From assembly GCF_027487935.1 (NCBI RefSeq), contig NZ_JAIYCP010000012.1, positions 1 through 33,046 on the forward strand: 33,046 nt of DNA, read 5' to 3'. The position numbers and the translations under genes are program-made. Numbering within the stretch: position 1 is the first letter of the stretch; the number at the start of each line of letters is the position of its first letter. Under the pieces are notes generated by a model. It searched no databases. It was given only the letters and a program-made list of their open reading frames with translations, and was not told the DNA's origin. The stretch comes from Brevundimonas sp. GTDB lineage: Bacteria > Pseudomonadota > Alphaproteobacteria > Caulobacterales > Caulobacteraceae. Positions 14,404-21,708 of the stretch are shown one piece after another.

Positions 14404-14537
14404 TCCGCTCATCCCGGCGAAAGCCGGGACCCAGTGCTTTGGATGATCGGTCGGGGTAGGCTGTCGGGAACGATGTCCTGAAACGCCGGCGTCACGCTGG
14501 ACAGAACTGGGTCCCGGCTTTCGCCGGGATGAGCGGA
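14404..14537. repeat. Perfect 32-bp inverted-repeat element
   Basis: Bases 14404-14435 and 14506-14537 are perfect inverted copies (outer ends TCCGCTCATCCCGGCG / CGCCGGGATGAGCGGA), around a 70-bp centre. Each arm contains its own hairpin CCCGGCGAAAGCCGGG. It starts 14 bp after the VOC stop codon. The ATCCCGGC end resembles the ends of the element at 13731-13949, so both may belong to related REP-like families, but arms and centres differ. Confidence 0.88.
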
Positions 14538-14563
14538 ATCAGAGGGACGGTCATACCGACCGA

Positions 14564-15013
14564 ATGATCGAGATGTCGGAACAATCCGAGCTTGAGATCG
14601 AATGGACCACCGGCGACGGAGCCATGGTGCTGGGCCCTCGCTATCACGACGGCAACCTGGTCTCAGTCCATATCGACAAGCAACAGGTCGAGGTCGTGAT
14701 CGACGCTGTTGGGGGCGGCCAGACCCGCTTCCGATTTCTGTGCGCAGAATTCGGCAGCATCGGCCTCGTCAGTCACGCGATCGTTTCGGACGTGTTCGCA
14801 TTTCCGATCCACAGGTCGGACGATCCTGACCCAGCGATGAGTGAGGCCATTCATGTCCTCAATGGAGGCATGACCCCCTTGGGCGATATCGTCACGGAAA
14901 GCAGGTTCATGCTGGGTCACCATGAGAGCCTTCTGGTCTTCTTCACCTGCTCCTATGGCGGCCCTTTCAGCATCCTGTGCCACCAGATGATCGTCACTCG
15001 TCGAGGCTATTGA
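14564..15013 (+). CDS. Hypothetical protein, family not recognised
   Basis: The 149-aa protein has no signal peptide, no membrane helix and no motif I can assign. It is acidic at the N terminus (MSEQSELEIEWTTGDGAM) with beta-like alternation through the first half, and two clusters of hydrophobic residues (SLLVFFTCSYGGPFSILC, about 124-141) near the end. ATG at 14564 or 14573 may be used; neither has a strong ribosome-binding site. Codon use looks less GC3-extreme than in flanking genes. It starts 27 bp after the 32-bp inverted-repeat element and ends 6 bp before the S-formylglutathione hydrolase gene, which may be a late insertion between parts of one operon. Confidence 0.65.
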   Translation: MIEMSEQSELEIEWTTGDGAMVLGPRYHDGNLVSVHIDKQQVEVVIDAVGGGQTRFRFLCAEFGSIGLVSHAIVSDVFAFPIHRSDDPDPAMSEAIHVLNGGMTPLGDIVTESRFMLGHHESLLVFFTCSYGGPFSILCHQMIVTRRGY

Positions 15014-15019
15014 TCGCCA

Positions 15020-15853
15020 ATGCAGACCACCAAGACCCACGCCGTCCATGGCGGCACGCTGCGCTATCTGAAGCATGACAGCGCCACGACCGGCACGCCC
15101 ATGACCCTGTCGGTCTTCGTGCCGGCGGGGGAGGGGCCGTTTCCGGTGCTGGTCTGGCTGTCGGGCCTGACCTGCACCGAGGACAATTTCACCACCAAGG
15201 CCGGGGCCTATGCGGCGGCGGCGGCGCACGGGGTGATCATCGTCGCGCCCGATACCTCGCCGCGCGGGGAAGGGGTCGCGGACGACCCGGCGTACGATCT
15301 GGGGCAGGGCGCGGGCTTCTATGTCGATGCGACCGAGGCGCCCTGGGCGCCTCATTTCCGCATGGAGACCTGGGTCATCGGGGAGCTGATCGGGCTGATC
15401 GACGCCGAATTCCCGACGACGAGGACGCGGTCGATCAGCGGCCATTCGATGGGCGGGCACGGGGCGCTGACGCTGGCGCTGCGGCATCCGCATCTGTTCC
15501 GGTCGGTCTCTGCCTTTGCGCCCATCTGTTCGCCGACGCGGTGTCCGTGGGGGGAGAAGGCCTTCTCCGCCTATCTGGGCGAGGATCGCGCGCTGTGGGA
15601 GGCGCATGATGCGGCGCGGCTGATCGAGGGCGGTGTGGGTGAGGGCTGTTTCGACGACATCCTGATCGACCAGGGCGAGGCCGATCCGTTTCTTGTGGAA
15701 CAACTGAAGCCCGAACTGCTGGTCGCGGCGGGCGCGGCGGCGGGGCAGAAAATCTCCCTGCGGATGCAGCCGGGATACGACCACTCCTATTTCTTCATGG
15801 CCAGTTTCATCGCCGACCATGTGGCCTTCCACGCGAAAAGGCTTAAGGCCTGA
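15020..15853 (+). CDS. fghA: S-formylglutathione hydrolase
   Basis: The 277-aa esterase-D type serine hydrolase converts S-formylglutathione to formate and glutathione, the step after class III ADH. The alpha/beta hydrolase nucleophile elbow is ISGHSMGGHGAL (about residues 145-156, Ser149). The acid and base residues fit DQGEADPFL (about 219-227) and GYDHSYFFMASFIADH (about 254-269, His257). LTCTEDNFTTKAGA (about 53-66) with the conserved Cys is a family mark of FrmB/FGH enzymes. Length is normal. Only GAGG some 14 bases upstream precedes the ATG, so translation may be coupled to the gene ending 6 bp before it. Cytoplasmic. Confidence 0.95.
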   Translation: MQTTKTHAVHGGTLRYLKHDSATTGTPMTLSVFVPAGEGPFPVLVWLSGLTCTEDNFTTKAGAYAAAAAHGVIIVAPDTSPRGEGVADDPAYDLGQGAGFYVDATEAPWAPHFRMETWVIGELIGLIDAEFPTTRTRSISGHSMGGHGALTLALRHPHLFRSVSAFAPICSPTRCPWGEKAFSAYLGEDRALWEAHDAARLIEGGVGEGCFDDILIDQGEADPFLVEQLKPELLVAAGAAAGQKISLRMQPGYDHSYFFMASFIADHVAFHAKRLKA

Positions 15854-15857
15854 GCGC

Positions 15858-16082
15858 ATGACTGACGCCGCCCACGCCGAAATGTTCGCCGCCCTGTGCA
15901 AGGAGGTCGGCTTCTGCCTGCATCCCAAGGGGGAGAAGCGGGTGCTGGAGGCGCTGCCGAACGGTCTGGACGCGGCGACGCGGGCGGTGTTCGACGCCGA
16001 GGGGGTGGATTTCGCCTCGGCCACGGGTGACCTGCGGCGCGCGGTGCGGGACTGTCTGAAGGCCAATCTGCCGCAGGTCTGA
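15858..16082 (+). CDS. Small conserved-looking hypothetical protein
   Basis: The 74-aa product (MTDAAHAEMFAALCKEVGFC...) follows the hydrolase stop by 4 bases, so it is very probably translated from the same mRNA. It is helical and charged, with two Cys in the first 20 residues and a C-terminal GDLRRAVRDCLKANLPQV helix. No family is recognised and no metal motif (CxxC) is present. ATG at 15858 is the first start after the hydrolase stop; the frame is open further upstream inside the hydrolase gene but that part is not needed. Confidence 0.6.
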   Translation: MTDAAHAEMFAALCKEVGFCLHPKGEKRVLEALPNGLDAATRAVFDAEGVDFASATGDLRRAVRDCLKANLPQV

Positions 16083-16169
16083 GGGGAACGAATTCCGGCC
16101 GTCGGGCTTGGGTTCCGGGGCGGGGTCCCCAGATGGGGGTCTCTGAACCCCCGTCGAAGGAGACTCCCC

Positions 16170-16784
16170 ATGGCCTTTGTGCTGCCGCCCCTGCCCTATG
16201 CCCATGACGCCCTGGAGCCGGCCATCGACAAGGCGACGATGGAATTCCATCACGGCAAGCACCATCAGGCCTATGTCGACAATCTGAACAAGGCCGTGGA
16301 CGCCGACAGCGCCCTGCAGGGCCGGTCACTGGAAGAGCTGTTCGCCACGATGTCCGGGGTGCCGAAGGCGGTGCGCAACAACGGCGGCGGGCACTGGAAC
16401 CACAGTCTGTTCTGGGAGCTGCTGGCCCCGGTCGGCGAGACCGGTGAGCCCTCTGCCGAACTGGCCGCCGCCATCGACCGCGACCTCGGCGGGATGGAGG
16501 CGTTCAAGACCGCCTTCAACGCCGCCGGTGCCGGCCAGTTCGGCTCGGGCTGGGCCTGGCTGATCGTGCAGGACGGCAGGCTGAAGGTCACCGCGACGCC
16601 GAACCAGGACAATCCGCTGATGGATGTGGCCGAGGACAGGGGGGCCGTGGTTCTGGCCGCCGATGTCTGGGAGCACGCCTATTATCTGAACTACCAGAAC
16701 CGCCGGGCCGACTATCTGAAGGCCTTCTGGACGGTGGTGAACTGGAACAAGGCCAACGCCCTGTTCGCGGCCGCGATGGCCTGA
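16170..16784 (+). CDS. sodB: Superoxide dismutase, Fe-type
   Basis: The 204-aa protein carries the Fe/Mn superoxide dismutase ligands: His in EFHHGKHHQAYVDNLNKAV (N-terminal domain), His in NNGGGHWNHSLFWELL, and Asp plus His in VWEHAYYLNYQNRRADYL. Features such as GSGWAWLIVQDGRL and TPNQDNPLM favour the iron-type enzyme over manganese, although metal use cannot be proved from sequence. No signal peptide, so cytoplasmic. AAGGAGA lies 8 bases before the ATG. The leader contains a small hairpin GGGGGT/ACCCCC (16135-16152). Confidence 0.95.
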   Translation: MAFVLPPLPYAHDALEPAIDKATMEFHHGKHHQAYVDNLNKAVDADSALQGRSLEELFATMSGVPKAVRNNGGGHWNHSLFWELLAPVGETGEPSAELAAAIDRDLGGMEAFKTAFNAAGAGQFGSGWAWLIVQDGRLKVTATPNQDNPLMDVAEDRGAVVLAADVWEHAYYLNYQNRRADYLKAFWTVVNWNKANALFAAAMA

Positions 16785-16951
16785 GGCCGGCACCTGCCTT
16801 GACGGATGGACGGCGCGCGGTCATAAGCGCGCCCTTCACGCCGTCGGGTCCGCCCGTCTGCGCGAACCACTACGGACGATGCGTGGACCGCCGTTGAGAT
16901 CGTCTCTCCAGTTGGGGAGGGACCGGGCCGCATCACGAAGAAGAGTGACAC

Positions 16952-17569
16952 ATGTCCAAGCGCCATAGCGCCAAGTACAAACTCGACCGGGTCATGGGTG
17001 AAAACCTGTGGGGTCGCGCCAAGTCCCCCGTCAACAAACGCTCGTATGGCCCCGGCCAGCACGGCCAGCGTCGCAAGCAGAAGGTCTCGGACTTCGGCCT
17101 GCAGCTGAAGGCCAAGCAGAAGCTGAAGGGCTACTACGGCAACATCACCGAGAAGCAGTTCGCCGCGACCTATGAGGAAGCCTCGCGTCGCAAGGGCAAC
17201 AGCTCGGAGAACCTGATCGGCCTGCTGGAGTCGCGCCTCGACGCCCTGGTCTATCGCGCCAAATTCGTCCCGACTGTCTGGTCGGCCCGTCAGTTCGTCA
17301 GCCACGGCCACGTGACGGTGAACGGCAAGAAGGTCGACATCGCCTCCTACCGCGTGAAGGTCGGCGACGTCGTCGAGGTCAAGGAAAAGTCCCGCAACAT
17401 GGCGCTGGTGCTCGAAGCCCAGCAGTCGTCGGAACGCGACATCCCCGACTATATCGAAATCGGTGACCGCGGCTTCTCGGTCCGCTTCGTCCGCGTGCCG
17501 GAACTGGCCGATGTGCCGTTCCCGGTGAAGATGGAGCCGAACCTGGTGGTGGAATACTACTCCTCGTAA
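16952..17569 (+). CDS. rpsD: 30S ribosomal protein S4
   Basis: The 205-aa protein matches S4 throughout: the N-terminal [20 protein letters not shown], the basic stretch [20 protein letters not shown], and the S4 RNA-binding domain [20 protein letters not shown] followed by [21 protein letters not shown]4 is a primary 16S rRNA binder that nucleates assembly of the small subunit. As in other Alphaproteobacteria it is a stand-alone gene outside the large ribosomal operons. A purine-rich AAGAAGAG precedes the ATG and a strong terminator follows. Codon use is that of a highly expressed gene. Confidence 0.98.
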   Translation: MSKRHSAKYKLDRVMGENLWGRAKSPVNKRSYGPGQHGQRRKQKVSDFGLQLKAKQKLKGYYGNITEKQFAATYEEASRRKGNSSENLIGLLESRLDALVYRAKFVPTVWSARQFVSHGHVTVNGKKVDIASYRVKVGDVVEVKEKSRNMALVLEAQQSSERDIPDYIEIGDRGFSVRFVRVPELADVPFPVKMEPNLVVEYYSS

Positions 17570-17683
17570 GGGCGCTAACGCTCGCCGCGCGGCGGCTCAC
17601 TGCTTGAGCGCGGAGTGCGCGGCGGCGGCCCGCGTCGGGTCGGGAAGGCGGAGCCTTCTGACCGCGGGCCAGAAAACAAGAGA

Positions 17684-17710
17684 GGCCCCGGAGCGATCCG
17701 GGGCCTTTTT
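17684..17710 (+). terminator. Intrinsic terminator after rpsD
   Basis: GGCCCCGG (17684-17691) pairs exactly with CCGGGGCC (17698-17705) over a 6-base loop and is followed by TTTTT. It lies about 115 bp past the rpsD stop and is the clearest rho-independent terminator in the window. Confidence 0.93.
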
Positions 17711-17796
17711 GCTATGGGGCTTCCTTACCAAAGCTTCACTTGGCCACGCCGGTAAAGGTCGCTTTACATGGCCCCGGAACCTTGAAGGGGGCAGGG

Positions 17797-18882
17797 ATGG
17801 ATCGCAGGGTATTTCTCGGGACGGTGGGGGCGGCGGCCGTGCTGCCGGCGACGGGATGGGCGCAGGACGCAGCCCCCGGCTGGGTCAAGCTGCCGACCGA
17901 GCCCTATCGCGGCAAGCAGGACGACATCAGTTTCGTCGACGCCCTGACCGGCTGGTACGGCAACGGGGCCGGCAAGCTGTTCAGGACCACCGACGGCGGC
18001 CAGACCTGGACCCAGCAGATGGACCGGCCCGGCACCTTTGTGCGGGCGCTCGGCTTCATCGATGAAAAGCGCGGCTTTCTGGGCAATATCGGGCCGGACT
18101 ATTTCCCCAATGTCTCGGACACGACACCGCTGTATCGCACGCGCGACGGTGGCGAGAGCTGGGAGCCGGTCGTGATCGACGGCCCGCCGGTCAAGGGCAT
18201 CTGCGCCATCGACATCCTGAAGACGCCCTTCATCAATGCGGGTGTGCTGGATCATCGGGTGACGGTGCGGGCGGGCGGCCGGGTCGGCACGCCGGCGGCC
18301 CTGGCGACGTCGCGCGACGGCGGCGAGACCTGGACCTCGGAAGACATGACGGCCCATACTGCCATGATCCTGGACATCCATTTCGTCAGCGAACGGGTGG
18401 GCTTCATCGCCGGGGCCTCGGACGGCGATGTCCAGGTGTCGAAAGCCGTCATCCTGCGCACGGACGACGGCGGACGCAGCTGGACGCGGGTTTATGAGGG
18501 CACCCGCCCTTGGGAGCTGACCTGGAAGATGGCCTGGCCGTCGGCGAACGTCGGCTATGTCACGGTGCAGAGCTACAATCCTGACCCGGCGGCGTCGCAG
18601 CGGTTCGTGGCGAAGACCACCGACGGCGGCCGGACCTGGAGCGAGCTGCCGTTCGTCGACAATGCCGCGGTGCGCGAGTTCGGCATCGGTTTCGTCAGCG
18701 AGACCCGCGGCTGGGTCGGGGCTGTGCCCAACGGCTATGAGACCACCGACGGCGGGGCGAGCTGGGCCCCGGTCCGGATGGGCAATGCGGTGAACAAGGT
18801 GCGGATCGTGCCGCTGCCGGGCGGCGGCCATGCGGTGTTCGCGATCGGGGTCGAACTGCACCGGCTCGATCTGCCGGCCTGA
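17797..18882 (+). CDS. YCF48/BNR-like beta-propeller, exported
   Basis: The 361-aa protein starts with an export signal (MDRRVFLGTVGAAAVLPATG, Tat-like RRVFLG, cleavage near AQD). The rest is a beta-propeller with repeated Asp-box/BNR signatures: TTDGGQTW, TRDGGESW, SRDGGETW, TDDGGRSW, TTDGGRTW and TTDGGASW, spaced about 45-65 residues apart. It resembles the YCF48 photosystem II assembly factor and sialidase-type propellers, but no catalytic sialidase residues are obvious. A periplasmic binding or assembly role is likely; its partner is unknown. ATG at 17797 follows a G-rich ribosome-binding stretch. Confidence 0.85.
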   Translation: MDRRVFLGTVGAAAVLPATGWAQDAAPGWVKLPTEPYRGKQDDISFVDALTGWYGNGAGKLFRTTDGGQTWTQQMDRPGTFVRALGFIDEKRGFLGNIGPDYFPNVSDTTPLYRTRDGGESWEPVVIDGPPVKGICAIDILKTPFINAGVLDHRVTVRAGGRVGTPAALATSRDGGETWTSEDMTAHTAMILDIHFVSERVGFIAGASDGDVQVSKAVILRTDDGGRSWTRVYEGTRPWELTWKMAWPSANVGYVTVQSYNPDPAASQRFVAKTTDGGRTWSELPFVDNAAVREFGIGFVSETRGWVGAVPNGYETTDGGASWAPVRMGNAVNKVRIVPLPGGGHAVFAIGVELHRLDLPA

Positions 18883-18930
18883 GGCGGTCGGGAGGCCCTG
18901 CCGGTCCTTGCCTCGCCCGTCGAACGGATT

Positions 18931-19944
18931 TCAGACCGCCCAGCCGGTCGGGTCGTCGAGATCGATGACGCTGTTCTGGCGGTGGATGATCGACACGGTC
19001 GTGCCGGGATGGCCGTCGGCGACCTGGACGCGCGCGTGCAGCTGATGGGCCAGAGCCCGGACGATGCTGGTTCCCAGGCCGGGCGTCGCACTTTCCGCAT
19101 CGGTCGGCATGCCCACGCCGTCATCGGCAACGGACAGCGTCCAGTTGGGGCCTTGGCGGTTGTAGCTGACGATGATCCGCCCCTTTCGCCCGCCCGGGTA
19201 GGCGTGTTTGAGCGAATTGATCACCAGTTCGGTCACGATCAGGCCGAGACTGATCGAGATGTCCGCGTCGACGACGCTGTCGTCGCAGTCCACATGCAGT
19301 GACAGCTGGCCATGATCGCGGATCATGGAGGCACCGACGCTGACACACAGCTGGTCGAAATAGGGTTTGAGCGCGACCTCGCCGAGGCGGGAGGCGGCCA
19401 GCTGCTGTTGCAGGGCGGCGACGGACATGACCCGGCTGTGGGCGTCCTGCAGATGGCCGCGGGTCTCTTCGGACCGGGATTGGCGAGCGCTTTGCAGGAT
19501 GACGCTGGCGATGATCTGCAGGCTGTTGGCGACACGGTGCTGGACCTCCTGAAGGAGGATGGCCTTTTCGCGCAGCAGGTTGTCCTTGAGCTTTTCGCCG
19601 GCCCGGGCGTCGGTGACATCAGATACGCCCAGCAGCAGCCGGAGGTCGGCACCGTCGCCCCAGGCGAGCAGATGGGCATTCAGCAGCAGGGAGCGGACGC
19701 CGCCGAGACGTTCGCTCTTCAGGTCCATCTCATAGGCGTCGACGTGGGCTGTGCCGGACAGGGTGGCGGTCAGCAGGGAGCGGAGCCGGGGTCGGTTCCA
19801 CTCGCCGTCGCCGAGGCTGAGGAAGGGTTCGCCGACGGCACCCGCGGGATTGATCTGGAAGGCAGCGAAGAAGGAGGCGCTGGCCGCAATGACGTTCAGG
19901 TCGCCGTCCAGCAGCACCAGGGGCGCGGTCGAGGATCCGACCAC
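18931..19944 (-). CDS. PAS-containing HWE/HisKA_2-type sensor histidine kinase
   Basis: From the GTG at 19944 the protein has 337 aa: a PAS domain (VLLDGDLNVIAASASFFAAF at about 10-29), a linker, the HisKA_2 phosphoacceptor helix ILLQEVQHRVANSLQIIASV (His in QHR), the N box VTELVINSLKHAYPG, the G1 box DDGVGMP and a closing PGLGTSIV box. It lacks a receiver domain and membrane helices, so it is a soluble sensor. Such kinases often feed the alphaproteobacterial general stress response or single-domain regulators; no partner is encoded here. The frame is open 18 codons further upstream without ATG, GTG or TTG, but a CTG at 19996-19998 has GGAGGG 6 bases before it and would complete the PAS N-terminal helix. 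Confidence 0.9.
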   Translation of the reverse strand: MVGSSTAPLVLLDGDLNVIAASASFFAAFQINPAGAVGEPFLSLGDGEWNRPRLRSLLTATLSGTAHVDAYEMDLKSERLGGVRSLLLNAHLLAWGDGADLRLLLGVSDVTDARAGEKLKDNLLREKAILLQEVQHRVANSLQIIASVILQSARQSRSEETRGHLQDAHSRVMSVAALQQQLAASRLGEVALKPYFDQLCVSVGASMIRDHGQLSLHVDCDDSVVDADISISLGLIVTELVINSLKHAYPGGRKGRIIVSYNRQGPNWTLSVADDGVGMPTDAESATPGLGTSIVRALAHQLHARVQVADGHPGTTVSIIHRQNSVIDLDDPTGWAV

Positions 19945-20040
19945 GGCCAGGGCCAGGCTGAGGGGACCATCGGGGTGGAGTGGGGTGGGGGCAGCCAGGG
20001 CCGGCCCTCCAGACAGTTACCGGAGACTCGCGAAGCGCAA

Positions 20041-20101
20041 GTCATACCCGTCTCAGAATGTCGGCAAGGCTGACCCGACGCGTTCCTTGATCGGGTATGA
20101 C
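20041..20101. promoter_or_regulatory. 10-bp inverted repeat in divergent promoter gap
   Basis: GTCATACCCG (20041-20050) and CGGGTATGAC (20092-20101) are perfect inverted copies, 41 bases apart, in the gap between the divergent kinase and TonB-C-domain genes. Spacing and placement suggest a looped operator or mRNA stem; the binding protein is unknown. The rest of the gap 19945-20244 has no gene. Confidence 0.45.
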
Positions 20102-20244
20102 CTTAAGGGACCCTAGGCGCTTTACGTTGCGCAGGCACAATGATTTCCGGTCGACCGTCTGCGAACGAGTCCGGAATGGATGCGCCCGGCTTGAGGCGGC
20201 GATCGGTTGCAGCGATAAACCCTGCAGGTTCCGGAGCCCCTTCC

Positions 20245-20859
20245 ATGCTGTTGCTTCTGCTCGCCCTGACTATGCCGCAGGCTGTGCCTGCTGCCCCGGC
20301 CGACCCGGCCGTGACCGCGGCCGCCCTTCCGCTGGTGGAAATCCCCGGGCCCATCGAACGCCGGGCACGCGAGGCAGAGGCCCTGGGGCATACGGGGGAT
20401 GTGACGCTCGAGGTCGTGGTCCAGCCCGACGGCTCCAAGGGTCCGGCGACGGTGGTGGAGTCGTCCCGTTCGGACCTGCTGGACGCCGAAGCGACGCGGC
20501 TGGTCAGCGGGGCCGGTTTTGGTGCCCCGGCCGAGGCCACGCGCTATCGGGTTACGGTCGGGTTCCAGGGGGCCGACGATGCCCTGACCTGCGCCGCCAT
20601 GGCGCGGCAGGTCCGCTGGTTCCAGCAGACCTGGCCGGAGCGTCCCCTGAAGGACATGCCGCTCTACAAGATGTCCAGCGGCATCCTGCTGATGGCCGGG
20701 GTGCCGGCAACGCCAAACCGGGCCTCGGCCCAGGCGGCGGTGAACCAGATGCAGCGACTGGAGGCCGATTTCCCGGCGCTGGCCGATCAGTGCGAACGGG
20801 AGCCGGAACGCGCCTGGTATCCGTTTCTCGGAGAGTGGGCGCGGCGCACGTCCCGCTGA
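20245..20859 (+). CDS. TonB C-terminal-domain protein, exported
   Basis: The 204-aa product begins with a hydrophobic leader (MLLLLLALTMPQAVPAAPAD), then a TonB-type C-terminal domain (GHTGDVTLEVVVQPDGSKGP ... LVSGAGFGAPAEATRYRVTVGF, about 51-111), and ends with an extra domain of about 90 residues with two Cys (LTCAAMARQ and ADQCERE) that could form a disulfide. A normal TonB has a cytoplasmic anchor and Pro-rich spacer, both missing here, so this is a TonB-like periplasmic protein and not an energy transducer for certain. ATG at 20245 has GGAG 8 bases upstream; the frame is open to 20140 but lacks such a site. Confidence 0.75.
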   Translation: MLLLLLALTMPQAVPAAPADPAVTAAALPLVEIPGPIERRAREAEALGHTGDVTLEVVVQPDGSKGPATVVESSRSDLLDAEATRLVSGAGFGAPAEATRYRVTVGFQGADDALTCAAMARQVRWFQQTWPERPLKDMPLYKMSSGILLMAGVPATPNRASAQAAVNQMQRLEADFPALADQCEREPERAWYPFLGEWARRTSR

Positions 20860-21288
20860 TCAGCGCCGTTCGAAGGTCGGCAGCATGTCTGCCGGGATGC
20901 GGTGGGGCCGCATGGTGGTGGAATCCACCAGAACCCATTCGGTGATGCCCTGGGCGCAGACCCGGCCCTCGCCGTCCTCGATCCGGACATAGCGGTTGAA
21001 GCGCGGGCCGTGCGGGTCGCCGACCCAGGTGCGGGCTACAACGCCGGTGGAGTCCGGCATCAGGGGACGGAGATAGTCGATCTCGTGCCGGGTCCCGACC
21101 CAGGACCAGCGGCCGCGGGTCGCCTCATCGAAACGGGCGTTCCAGTGGGCTGTTCCGGCATCCTGCAGCCAGCCGACATAGACGACATTGTTGACGTGGC
21201 CGTTCTCGTCGATGTGTTCCGGGCGAACCTCGAGCGGGACGATGAAGATCTCGCGGTCGGCCCGGGGTTCGAGGATGGCGCGTGCCAT
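20860..21288 (-). CDS. Acyl-CoA thioesterase, hotdog fold
   Basis: The 142-aa protein has the 4HBT/YbgC-like hotdog signature VRPEHIDENGHVNNVVYVGW (about residues 22-41), with the Asp/Asn-Gly-His-Val-Asn core that positions the acyl-CoA thioester, and strands ending ITEWVLVDSTTMRPHRIP. It probably hydrolyses short or medium acyl-CoA in the cytosol; substrate unknown. Its ATG shares a base with the stop of the glutaredoxin gene (TGATG), implying translational coupling. Its own stop lies directly next to that of the convergent TonB-C gene. Confidence 0.9.
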   Translation of the reverse strand: MARAILEPRADREIFIVPLEVRPEHIDENGHVNNVVYVGWLQDAGTAHWNARFDEATRGRWSWVGTRHEIDYLRPLMPDSTGVVARTWVGDPHGPRFNRYVRIEDGEGRVCAQGITEWVLVDSTTMRPHRIPADMLPTFERR

Positions 21289-21647
21289 CAGGCGTCGGCT
21301 TGCTCGCCGAGGGGCACGCCCTTTTCGGCCATCAGCGCCTGCAGCTCGCCGGCGTTGAACATCTCGCGCACGATGTCAGACCCGCCGACGAATTCACCCT
21401 TCACATAGAGCTGGGGGATGGTCGGCCAGTCGCTGAAGGTCTTGATGCCGTCGCGCAGGCCCTCGTCCTGAAGCACATCGACGCCTACGAAATCCGCGCC
21501 GATATGGTCGAGGATCTGCACGGCCAGCGAGGAGAAGCCGCAACGCGGCGCGTCGGGCGAGCCCTTCATGAACAGGACCACGGCATGGTCCTTGAGGGTG
21601 TCGGCGATGAAGGCGTGGATGGGATCGGATTCGACTTGATCGGTCAC
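21288..21647 (-). CDS. grxD: Monothiol glutaredoxin, CGFS type (Grx4 family)
   Basis: The 119-aa protein has the monothiol glutaredoxin active site (PRCGFSS, preceded by AVVLFMKGSPDAP) and the glutathione-binding segments WPTIPQLYVKGEFVGGSDIV. Such proteins ligate a [2Fe-2S] cluster with glutathione as homodimers or with BolA, and deliver or sense Fe-S clusters. A BolA gene lies 1 kb away in the same direction, so the pair probably functions together. GTG at 21647 with AAGG 9-10 bases upstream matches the family start; a longer frame exists upstream but is not conserved-looking. It overlaps the thioesterase gene by one base. Confidence 0.93.
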   Translation of the reverse strand: MTDQVESDPIHAFIADTLKDHAVVLFMKGSPDAPRCGFSSLAVQILDHIGADFVGVDVLQDEGLRDGIKTFSDWPTIPQLYVKGEFVGGSDIVREMFNAGELQALMAEKGVPLGEQADA

Positions 21648-21708
21648 GGACACTGGCCTTTCGGTGAAGGGCGTCAGGTATGGACCGCAAGCTTGCCGGT
21701 CAAGGGTG

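Noticed and set aside
16081..16169. EcfG-type (GGAAC...GTT) promoter upstream of sodB
   Set aside because: GGAAC is present but the distance to GGTT is about 22 bases, too long for the known spacing.
14663..16171. 502-codon open frame on the minus strand
   Set aside because: Antisense to the orphan, fghA and small genes; composition is Arg/Pro-rich with no motif.
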